DNA of 64,000 bases from Qingrenia yutianensis (GTDB taxonomy: Bacteria; Bacillota; Clostridia; UMGS1810), in NCBI RefSeq assembly GCF_014385105.1, contig NZ_JACRTE010000002.1, forward strand, positions 186,001 to 250,000. Direction: 5' to 3'. A program made the position numbers and the translations under genes. The first letter of the stretch is position 1, and the number at the start of each line of letters is the position of its first letter. The notes under the pieces are model-generated. The model had not been told where the DNA came from. It searched no databases and worked only from the letters and a program-made list of their open reading frames with translations. Of this stretch, positions 34,145 through 40,953 are shown one piece after another.

Positions 34145-34978
34145 TTATTTTGCGTTTCTTCTCTTAACGATAAATTTGTTGCTCTGTTTCTTCTTGTTAC
34201 GTGTTTTGTAACCGAGTGTGGGTTTACCCCAGGGAGTAACAGGGCTCGGCATACCGACAGGAGATTTACCTTCACCGCCGCCGTGGGGGTGATCACAGGG
34301 GTTCATAACAACACCGCGGACGGTAGGTCTCCAACCCATATGTCTTTTTCTTCCGGCTTTACCGATAGAAATATTTTCGTGGTCGAGGTTGCTTACCTGA
34401 CCGATTGTAGCTCTGCAGTCAATTCTTATCATTCTAACTTCGCCCGAAGGAAGTCTTACCTGGGCAAATTTGCCCTCTTTAGCCATAAGCTGTGCACAGT
34501 TTCCGGCACTTCTTACAAGCTGACCGCCCTTATTCGGAGCAAGCTCGATATTGTGAATTAAGGTACCAACGGGGATGTCTGCAATCATAAGCGCGTTACC
34601 CGGCTTAATATCAGCGTCAGATCCCGAACGTACAACGTCACCTACTTTGAGTGTGTAAGGAGCGATGATGTAGCTCTTTACGCCGTCCTCATATTCGATA
34701 AGCGCAATGTTTGCCGATCTGTTGGGATCGTACTCGATTGCGATAACGTTAGCGTTCATACCGTCTTTGTTTCTCTTAAAATCTATAACTCTGTATTTTC
34801 TCTTGTTCCCGCCGCCTCTGTGACGAACAGTAATTCTGCCGTAAGAGTTTCTGCCTGAATTCTTTTTAAGAGGTTCAAGCAACGATTTTTCCGGCTCTGC
34901 CTTTGTGATTTCCTCAAAGGTTGACACCGTCATAAATCTGCGTGCAGGAGAAGTAGGATTAAATTTTTTAATCGCCAT
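34145..34978 (-). CDS. rplB: 50S ribosomal protein L2, copy 2
   Basis: 277 residues, identical in protein sequence to copy 1. Within this copy the normal order rplW-rplB-rpsS behind the intact rplD is preserved. Confidence 0.95.
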   Translation of the reverse strand: MAIKKFNPTSPARRFMTVSTFEEITKAEPEKSLLEPLKKNSGRNSYGRITVRHRGGGNKRKYRVIDFKRNKDGMNANVIAIEYDPNRSANIALIEYEDGVKSYIIAPYTLKVGDVVRSGSDADIKPGNALMIADIPVGTLIHNIELAPNKGGQLVRSAGNCAQLMAKEGKFAQVRLPSGEVRMIRIDCRATIGQVSNLDHENISIGKAGRKRHMGWRPTVRGVVMNPCDHPHGGGEGKSPVGMPSPVTPWGKPTLGYKTRNKKKQSNKFIVKRRNAK

Positions 34979-35002
34979 TTTCGTTACACTCCTTTTTCGT
35001 TA

Positions 35003-35293
35003 TTAAGCCAAGCCTTCAAAGAATTCAATCGTCTTGGAGTCAGCCGAAAGTTTAACGGTTGCCTTTTTCCAATCCGCTCTTTTACCCGAAGTTGCTCCCA
35101 TTCTCTTAATTTTTCCGAGAACATTCGATGTTGTGACAGACACAACCTTTACATTGAAGATTTCTTCAACGGCTCTTTTGATTTCAATTTTGTTGGCGTC
35201 TTTTCTAACCTCGAAGGTGTATTTTTTATCAGCCAACTGATCCATACTCTTTTCAGAGATTATCGGTCTAATGATGATGTCGTGTGCAAACAT
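35003..35293 (-). CDS. rplW: 50S ribosomal protein L23, copy 2
   Basis: 96 residues, identical to copy 1. Its ATG shares one base with the stop of the intact rplD, the usual coupling of this gene pair. Confidence 0.95.
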   Translation of the reverse strand: MFAHDIIIRPIISEKSMDQLADKKYTFEVRKDANKIEIKRAVEEIFNVKVVSVTTSNVLGKIKRMGATSGKRADWKKATVKLSADSKTIEFFEGLA

Positions 35294-35916
35294 TATGCGA
35301 ACACCTCCTCAATCTTTGCTACCGCTTCTTTAGCGATAATAAGCTGGTCGTGACTTAAAATATCGTAAACGTTCAAAACATTTACAAATGTAGGTGTAAC
35401 GCCTTTGATGTTTCTTGCCGATTTAACGATTAAATCGTCCTTGTCGCAAGTAACGATAAGCGCCTTTGAGTTAACATCAAGACTCTTAAGCATATTAGCG
35501 ATAACACTTGTTTTGTAGCCTTCAACCTTCATATCTTCAACAACTTTGATTTCGTCCTCCAAAACCTTTGCGCTGAGCGCCGATTTAAGAGCAACTCTTT
35601 TAAGTTTTTTGTTGAGAGTGTAGCTGTAATCTCTGGGTTTGGGACCTAATGCGATACCGCCCTTAATCCACTGTGTAGCCCTGATACTGCCCTGTCTTGC
35701 ACGGCCTGTACCTTTCTGACGCCACGGTTTGATACCGCCGCCCGAAACCTCTGAACGAGTTTTGGTGCTCTGCGTGCCCTGTCTTTGATTTGCAAGATAG
35801 TTAACGACAACCTGATGCAAAGCGCTTTTGTTTACTTCCTGACCGAATACCGCTTCGTTCAGCTCGATGTCGCCGACTTTATTTCCGTCCATTTTATATA
35901 AACCTACTTTAGGCAT
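35293..35916 (-). CDS. rplD: 50S ribosomal protein L4 (intact)
   Basis: 207 residues, full length. It starts MPKVGLYKMDGNKVGDIELN; the extended loop GGGIKPWRQKGTGRARQGS lines the exit tunnel. In E. coli, L4 represses its own S10 operon; that mechanism is not shown for Clostridia. Confidence 0.98.
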   Translation of the reverse strand: MPKVGLYKMDGNKVGDIELNEAVFGQEVNKSALHQVVVNYLANQRQGTQSTKTRSEVSGGGIKPWRQKGTGRARQGSIRATQWIKGGIALGPKPRDYSYTLNKKLKRVALKSALSAKVLEDEIKVVEDMKVEGYKTSVIANMLKSLDVNSKALIVTCDKDDLIVKSARNIKGVTPTFVNVLNVYDILSHDQLIIAKEAVAKIEEVFA

Positions 35917-35941
35917 ATTTTAGTCCTCCTTTCTAAAAATC

Positions 35942-36574
35942 TTATTTGCTTTTAACTGTGTTTACTATTTTCAACAATCCGCCTTTAGGGCCGGGAACTG
36001 CTCCTTTAATGAGAAGAAGGTTGTTTTCAGCGTCTGCCTTAACAACGTCAAGGTTCTGAATTGTAACCTTTTCAACACCCATATGTCCGGGGAGCTTTTT
36101 GTTTTTCATAACTCTCGAAGGAGTTGAACAAGCACCCATAGAACCTACGCCTCTGTGATAGCCTGAGCCGTGCGACATAGGGCCTCTGTGAGTTCCCCAT
36201 CTTTTTGTTGTGCCGGCAAAACCTTTACCTTTGCTCGTACCGGTAACGTCGATTTTATCGCCTGCGGCAAATACATCAGCTTTAATCTCGTCGCCGACAT
36301 TGTATTCAACGCCGCCGTCAAATCTGAACTCTCTTAAAGTTTTCTTATAGCTGACGCCCGCTTTGTCAAAATGACCTTTCAAAGGCTTGTTTACCTTTCT
36401 TTCGGGAATGTCGGTAAAACCAACCTGAACCGCTTTGTAGCCGTCGTTTTCAACAGTTTTAAGCTGTGTAACGGTTACAGGACCTGCAAGAACAACGGTA
36501 ACGGGAATTACTGTGCCGTCTTCTGCAAAAACTTGAGTCATTCCAAGCTTTTTTCCTAAAATTGCTTTTTGCAT
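35942..36574 (-). CDS. rplC: 50S ribosomal protein L3
   Basis: 210 residues from the ATG at 36574 with AGGAGG upstream; a longer frame has no support. QKAILGKKLGMTQVFAEDGT and RGPMSHGSGYHRGVGSMG are L3 hallmarks; the latter loop reaches the peptidyl transferase centre. Confidence 0.98.
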   Translation of the reverse strand: MQKAILGKKLGMTQVFAEDGTVIPVTVVLAGPVTVTQLKTVENDGYKAVQVGFTDIPERKVNKPLKGHFDKAGVSYKKTLREFRFDGGVEYNVGDEIKADVFAAGDKIDVTGTSKGKGFAGTTKRWGTHRGPMSHGSGYHRGVGSMGACSTPSRVMKNKKLPGHMGVEKVTIQNLDVVKADAENNLLLIKGAVPGPKGGLLKIVNTVKSK

Positions 36575-36684
36575 AATTTTCTTCCTCCTGATTCGGTTAT
36601 TGGTTGAAGATATTCTCTCCAACATTGACCGACTGCACTTTTTTCTGCAGTCACGCTGTCTTATACCTTGATGTTAAAATTCAA

Positions 36685-36996
36685 TCACACCTGCTTGATT
36701 TCAATATCAACGCCTGCGGGCAATGAAATTTTAAGCAATGTGTCGATTGTTTTTGAAGTGGGTTCAAGAATGTCAATCAATCTTTTGTGAGTTCTCATTT
36801 CGAACTGTTCACGGGAATCTTTATACTTGTGAACCGCACGCAGGATTGTAACGATTTCTTTCTTTGTCGGAAGCGGGATAGGGCCCGAAACTTTAGCGCC
36901 CGTTCTCTGCGCTGTTTCCACAATTTTCTGTGCCGACTGGTCAACCAACTGATGGTCATAAGCTTTAAGCTTAATTCTGATTTTCTGATTAGCCAT
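36685..36996 (-). CDS. rpsJ: 30S ribosomal protein S10
   Basis: 103 residues. KIRIKLKAYDHQLVDQSAQK and SREQFEMRTHKRLIDILEPT are typical. S10 joins the 30S head and serves in transcription antitermination with NusB. It is the first gene of the superoperon, behind a leader of about 240 bases. Confidence 0.99.
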   Translation of the reverse strand: MANQKIRIKLKAYDHQLVDQSAQKIVETAQRTGAKVSGPIPLPTKKEIVTILRAVHKYKDSREQFEMRTHKRLIDILEPTSKTIDTLLKISLPAGVDIEIKQV

Positions 36997-37075
36997 TTGT
37001 AGTACCTCCTTATCGTAATTTTGTTGTGCATTACGACATCACAAACAGTACACATAGCCGTGTGTTTCACGCTTT

Positions 37076-37124
37076 TTGCATTATAAATCCCGGTTTTGAC
37101 ACGTGCAAACCGGGCATAATACAA
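37076..37124 (-). ncRNA. Long hairpin in the rpsJ leader, candidate r-protein autoregulatory element
   Basis: The transcript can form two stacked stems: 9 bp (37116-37124 with 37076-37084, one G-U pair) and 8 bp CCCGGTTT/AAACCGGG (37114-37107 with 37096-37089), with a small internal loop and 10-base end loop. No T tract follows, so it is not a simple terminator. The leader spans about 37236 to 36997 and holds no gene I can support. Confidence 0.5.
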
Positions 37125-37242
37125 CACAAAAATATTGTACTGTGATGCAAGCCGCCCGAGTTCAATGATTCGGACATTCTCCGCGGAAATTGGCGTATTG
37201 CCGTAACCTCCCGCATCATCGTATGTCAAGCCACACTCGTAT

Positions 37243-37271
37243 ATTTTACATCATATACAACATTTTTGCAA
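37243..37271 (-). promoter_or_regulatory. Sigma-A promoter of the ribosomal superoperon
   Basis: On the minus strand TTGCAA (37271-37266), 17-base spacer, TAAAAT (37248-37243). The start point would be near 37236. The stretch 37272-37423 upstream of it is AT-rich and has no gene. Confidence 0.7.
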
Positions 37272-37423
37272 GTTTTTTTTAACTTTTAACACCGAAAACG
37301 GCATATTTTTCAAAATTTCGTTAAATATACACAAAATATATTTGCAGATATATAAAATTTATGTGCATAATTTCGTCATTTTTAACGAAAAAGCAGGCAA
37401 AATCAGCTCTTTTCCGCCGCTTT

Positions 37424-38305
37424 TCACGCTCTCGGGTGAGCTTTTGTGTAAACGTCCTTAATTCTCGGACGTGCAAGGCGCGAATACATTTGAGTTGAGG
37501 CAATATCGCTGTGTCCGAGCATCTCCTGCACCGCCGAAAGCGACGCGCCGTTTTCTATAAGATGCGCCGCGAATGAATGGCGGAGCGTATGCGGTGTGAT
37601 GTCCTTGTCGATATTCGCTTTTTTCGCATATTCTTTTATAATTTTCCAAAATCCCTGACGCGTGATTTTTGTTCCGCTGCAATTTACAAAAAGCTTTTTC
37701 TCGCCCTCGCTTTTTATCATATAAAACCTTGCGTACTGCAAATAGTCGGCGAGCGCGGCAATGCACGGCGCACCGAGCGGAACAATTCTCGCGTGCGGAA
37801 GCGACACGCATTTTACAAATCCCAAATCAATGTCAACGTCGTCAACGCCGAGCGACACAAGCTCCGACACTTTCATTCCCGACGCATACATAAGTTCGAG
37901 CATAGCTTTGTCGCGCTTGCCCTTAAACGTCGACTGCGACGGCTGGCTCAAAAGCAGGTCAACTTCCTCCACCGTGAGAATATCAGGAAGTTTTTTGTCA
38001 CCCTTGGGAAGCTTTAATCTGTAAACAGGGTTGTCCCTCGTTTTTCCTTCCTTTAGAAGATACTTGTAGAACATACGTATCCCGGCAACCGCCCTCGTCA
38101 CGCTGGACGGAGCCTTTCCGCTCCGTTCGAGATACATAACGTACGACAAAACATTCTGCCTCGTCGCCTTTGTAACGTCAACAAGGTTGTCCTTCGCATA
38201 AACCATATATTGCTTTATATCGCGCATATAAGCCTGAACAGTGCTTTTTGACGAGCTTCGTTCAGACTGCATATATTCGGCAAAATCGTCAAGTAAATCC
38301 GCCAT
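37424..38305 (-). CDS. Tyrosine recombinase, XerD-like, with atypical active site
   Basis: 293 residues, XerC/D size. A SAM-like N-terminal core-binding domain (residues 1-85) precedes the catalytic domain. His239 and Arg242 (HTLRHSFA), His265 (LGHSD) and the nucleophile Tyr274 (STQMYS) are present. The first catalytic arginine is replaced by Lys145 (ASGMKVSEL instead of the usual GLRVSEL), and the GKGxK hairpin lysine is missing (KCVSLPHARIVPLG). It may be a divergent chromosome-dimer recombinase or one with reduced activity. It is not next to other mobile-element genes. Confidence 0.85.
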   Translation of the reverse strand: MADLLDDFAEYMQSERSSSKSTVQAYMRDIKQYMVYAKDNLVDVTKATRQNVLSYVMYLERSGKAPSSVTRAVAGIRMFYKYLLKEGKTRDNPVYRLKLPKGDKKLPDILTVEEVDLLLSQPSQSTFKGKRDKAMLELMYASGMKVSELVSLGVDDVDIDLGFVKCVSLPHARIVPLGAPCIAALADYLQYARFYMIKSEGEKKLFVNCSGTKITRQGFWKIIKEYAKKANIDKDITPHTLRHSFAAHLIENGASLSAVQEMLGHSDIASTQMYSRLARPRIKDVYTKAHPRA

Positions 38306-38345
38306 CTTTTTATCCTTTCGTAAGGCTTTATGCCCCGTATAACAA

Positions 38346-38930
38346 CTAAAATATTCCTTTTACAACAAATTCCGACACAAAACTGTCGGTTAAATCAATA
38401 ATGCTCATAGCCGCCCACATTGCCGACATCGAAAGCGCAAACGGCACAAGCTCTTTTTTGCGTCTTGCTGTATTTTTATGGCACATAAACGCAAAACGCA
38501 CGCAAAATCCGCACATCAGAAACATAACGGGAATTAAAAACACGAGCGACGGTATAAATGACGAAAAAATAAAAAGCGCACCTTTTGAGCCGAACGCTTT
38601 TAATATAAATCCTGCCGCAAATCCCGTTGTAAAGCCTTTAAATCCCACCGCGGCAAAGCATACCGGCATTGTAAAGACAAACATCGCACAAAATCCGCAC
38701 ACAAAGACGAGTTCAAAATTTTTAACCGCGCATTTTCTGAAAACCTCCGCGTGCGCGATTTTCTGCGCACTGCCGAAAAAACTTTCCGCATATTCTTTAA
38801 GTGACGAAAGCTCACCGCCCTCAATGCCTGCCGCGCCGAGCGCACCGATGCACACGCCGATTACAAACAGCACAAATGCCGTTATATATATGTAAGAATT
38901 CCGTTTTAAATATTCTGCCGCACGTTTCAT
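38346..38930 (-). CDS. spoIIM: Stage II sporulation protein M
   Basis: 194 residues from the ATG at 38930 (GAGGAG 7 bases upstream), with five or so membrane helices. The SpoIIM domain shows MPVCFAAVGFKGFTTGFAAG and the conserved glycines. SpoIIM works with SpoIID and SpoIIP in the mother cell to thin septal peptidoglycan and drive forespore engulfment. It lies next to the Xer-like gene, an arrangement also seen near spoIIM in other spore formers. A sigma-E-like promoter precedes it. Confidence 0.92.
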   Translation of the reverse strand: MKRAAEYLKRNSYIYITAFVLFVIGVCIGALGAAGIEGGELSSLKEYAESFFGSAQKIAHAEVFRKCAVKNFELVFVCGFCAMFVFTMPVCFAAVGFKGFTTGFAAGFILKAFGSKGALFIFSSFIPSLVFLIPVMFLMCGFCVRFAFMCHKNTARRKKELVPFALSMSAMWAAMSIIDLTDSFVSEFVVKGIF

Positions 38931-38960
38931 TTTCCCACTCCTCATATGTTTTAATAATAA

Positions 38961-38988
38961 ATTATATGAGGAGAAGGACAAAATATAA
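38961..38988 (-). promoter_or_regulatory. Candidate sigma-E (mother cell) promoter of spoIIM
   Basis: On the minus strand TTATATT (38988-38982), 13 bases, CATATAAT (38968-38961). This fits the sigma-E pattern ATATT-N13/15-CATAnnnT. spoIIM is a sigma-E gene in Bacillus. A 10-bp inverted repeat (38938-38947 and 38964-38973) overlaps the -10 box and the ribosome site. Confidence 0.6.
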
Positions 38989-38990
38989 CC

Positions 38991-39770
38991 TTATTTTTTG
39001 CTCATTTCAACAGATTTGTCGGTGCATTTCTGAACCGCGCTCATCACCGCGTGACGGAAACCCGTTTTTTCAAGGTCGATTACCGCGTCAATGGTTGTAC
39101 CGGCGGGCGAGCAGACCATATCCTTCAAAATGCCGGGGTGAAGTCCTGTTTCGAGCATCATTTTTGCCGAGCCGAGCACCGTCTGCGCCGCGAGCGTATA
39201 CGAATTTTTTCGGTCAACGCCGTTTTTCACAAGTGCGTCCGCCATAGCCTCGATAAACATAAACACGTATGCCGGGCCGCTCCCGTTAACCGCAATAGCC
39301 TTGTTGATGTAATCCTCGCTCATAATGCACATTTTGCCAGACGACTCAAAAATCAGTTTTACAATTTCCATATCGCTGTCCGGCAAACCGTCATCGGGGC
39401 AAACAACGCTCATACCCTCGCCCACGCAAAGCGGAAGATTGGGCATAACGCGCACAAGTTTTACATCGCCGAGTTTTTCTTTTATATAATCCTTTGTAAT
39501 TCCTGCCGCAATTGATATAAAAAGCTTGTCCTTGTAGTCGGCGTTTTTCACCTCCGCAAGCACTGTTTCAAACATATTCGGCTTAACGCACAAAACGATA
39601 ACACCGCTCGGATTTACCAAATCCGCAATGCTTTCCTTATAATTAACCGCCAGATTTTCATTCTTTTTTATATCATAGGCATTTACGGTATCGGTTTTGC
39701 CGATAACTCCGCCGATTATCGCGGAACCCATATTGCCCGTTCCTATAAATCCCAAAATTTTGTTTGTCAT
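38991..39770 (-). CDS. proC: Pyrroline-5-carboxylate reductase
   Basis: 259 residues from the ATG at 39770 (GGTGAT upstream). The Rossmann motif GFIGTGNMGSAIIGG opens the protein and the C-terminal helical domain has GSGPAYVFMFIEAM and CSPAGTTIDAVIDLE, the proline/P5C-binding signature. It performs the last, NAD(P)H-dependent step of proline synthesis. Confidence 0.97.
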   Translation of the reverse strand: MTNKILGFIGTGNMGSAIIGGVIGKTDTVNAYDIKKNENLAVNYKESIADLVNPSGVIVLCVKPNMFETVLAEVKNADYKDKLFISIAAGITKDYIKEKLGDVKLVRVMPNLPLCVGEGMSVVCPDDGLPDSDMEIVKLIFESSGKMCIMSEDYINKAIAVNGSGPAYVFMFIEAMADALVKNGVDRKNSYTLAAQTVLGSAKMMLETGLHPGILKDMVCSPAGTTIDAVIDLEKTGFRHAVMSAVQKCTDKSVEMSKK

Positions 39771-39871
39771 AAAAATCACCGTTTCTTATATGAATATAAG
39801 TTTATTTTAGCACAATTTAAATTTTTTGTATATAGAAATTTAAAATTTTTTAAAAAATTTTTAAAATTTAC

Positions 39872-39896
39872 GGAACTTTTTTAAGCTTCAAACGTC
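39872..39896 (+). promoter_or_regulatory. Candidate ECF sigma factor promoter
   Basis: GGAAC (39872-39876), 16 bases, CGTCTAAT (39893 onward). This is the GGAAC/CGTC type used by ECF sigma factors. No good sigma-A boxes are seen in the 200 bases between proC and the gene at 39981, which supports its use. Confidence 0.55.
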
Positions 39897-39980
39897 TAAT
39901 AAGTGATAACAAAAAAATAAAAGCATTTTGAATTTGCTTACGGCAAAACGAAAAATGCAAAAAGAAAGGAAGTACATAAT

Positions 39981-40715
39981 ATGAAAAAGAAAATCTTGGC
40001 TTTAACACTTGCACTTACCATTCCTGCATCTGCGATTGCCGCATTTGCAAACTCCGACGAATCCGCAAATTACGACGACCTCGTAGTTACCCTCCCTGCC
40101 ACCGAGGCTGATGCTGCGCCCGTTTACGACGGCGGCGACCCCAACCTCACAGCAGCGCTCACCTCATTGGAAAAAGATTCAATTCCCGTTGCAGCAGACG
40201 AAAATCAAATTGGTGAAAACGGCATTATGCTTATTTCGGAGAACGGCGAAGAAGGCGTGCCCTATAAAGCGGAAGCGGTTACGCTTTCGAAAATTGTTTT
40301 CGGCACGGACGGCGCTGAAATCAAGGGCGCTCCCGTTGTTAAAGACGGTGTTGTTATGCTCCCCCTGCGTGAACTTGCAGAGGCTGACGGCTTGACCGTT
40401 GAATGGGAGGAAGACACCAACACCGCGGTACTTAATTCAGGAATGTTCTCGGTTACGCTCGGCGAAAACAAATACATCAAAGGCAGAATGAAAGCTCTCG
40501 AGCTTGATTGCGCGCCCGTTCTTGTTGATGACAAAACATACGTCCCGGCAAGCTTTTTTACCGACGTTTTGGATAAATACATTGAGGTGAAGAACGGCGA
40601 ATTGCACATTACCGATATGATTACCAAAGGCGAAGCCGAAACAAACAACACGGTTGAAGCGGGAAAATCCGACGAAAAAGTAACAATCGCAGTTGGAAAA
40701 TCGGATAAACAATAA
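39981..40715 (+). CDS. Secreted copper amine oxidase-like N-terminal domain protein
   Basis: 244 residues with a Sec signal peptide (KKK, hydrophobic 5-20, likely cut after AAFA). An acidic linker (residues 25-90) is followed by a PF07833-type domain of about 110 residues: GVVMLPLRELAEADGLTVEW and DDKTYVPASFFTDVL are its two repeats. No copper ligands of true amine oxidases are present; these domains are surface or matrix modules in Clostridia. The tail is charged. The gene stands alone with its own terminator and an ECF-type promoter, suggesting an envelope-stress role (inference). Confidence 0.8.
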   Translation: MKKKILALTLALTIPASAIAAFANSDESANYDDLVVTLPATEADAAPVYDGGDPNLTAALTSLEKDSIPVAADENQIGENGIMLISENGEEGVPYKAEAVTLSKIVFGTDGAEIKGAPVVKDGVVMLPLRELAEADGLTVEWEEDTNTAVLNSGMFSVTLGENKYIKGRMKALELDCAPVLVDDKTYVPASFFTDVLDKYIEVKNGELHITDMITKGEAETNNTVEAGKSDEKVTIAVGKSDKQ

Positions 40716-40762
40716 TTAGCTTTAACGGCAAATTTCTGCCATATCAAATTCATAACACCCTT

Positions 40763-40798
40763 ACAAGGCGTCCTGCAAAATTTGCGGGGCGTTTTGTA
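40763..40798 (+). terminator. Terminator behind the copper amine oxidase-like gene
   Basis: An imperfect hairpin centred on GCAAAATTTGC with GGCGTCC/GGGGCGT outer pairing, followed by TTTTGT. Confidence 0.65.
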
Positions 40799-40893
40799 CT
40801 TTTATAATTTGCTCTTTCATAACCGGCACTGCACCGCCGTTCAAGAACATACGAACATAAAAATTGCACATCAGCTCAAAAAAGCACAACAGA

Positions 40894-40924
40894 AAAAGCC
40901 TTTCCGATAAACGGAAAGGCTTTT
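40894..40924. terminator. Terminator of ppdK
   Basis: AAAAGCCTTTCCG (40894-40906), loop ATAAA, CGGAAAGGCTTTT (40912-40924). It is a perfect 13-bp stem with A and T tracts on both sides, 30 bases behind the ppdK stop. Confidence 0.92.
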
Positions 40925-40953
40925 AATTATTGTTTTAACAAACCGAAAATCGA

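Larger units (their letters stand above)
33683..35877. repeat. Tandem duplication II, copy 2
   Basis: Second copy of the 2195-bp unit. Past 35877 the sequence continues into the unique first codons of the intact rplD; before 31480 copy 1 continues into unique rplV sequence. Confidence 0.93.

Noticed and set aside
36795..37229. 144-codon frame over rpsJ and its leader on the minus strand
   Set aside because: It overlaps rpsJ in another frame and shows no domain; the leader is better explained as untranslated RNA.
37424..38305. Integrase of a mobile element
   Set aside because: No attachment repeats, transfer or phage genes nearby; the neighbours are conserved chromosomal genes, so a Xer-type resident gene fits better.
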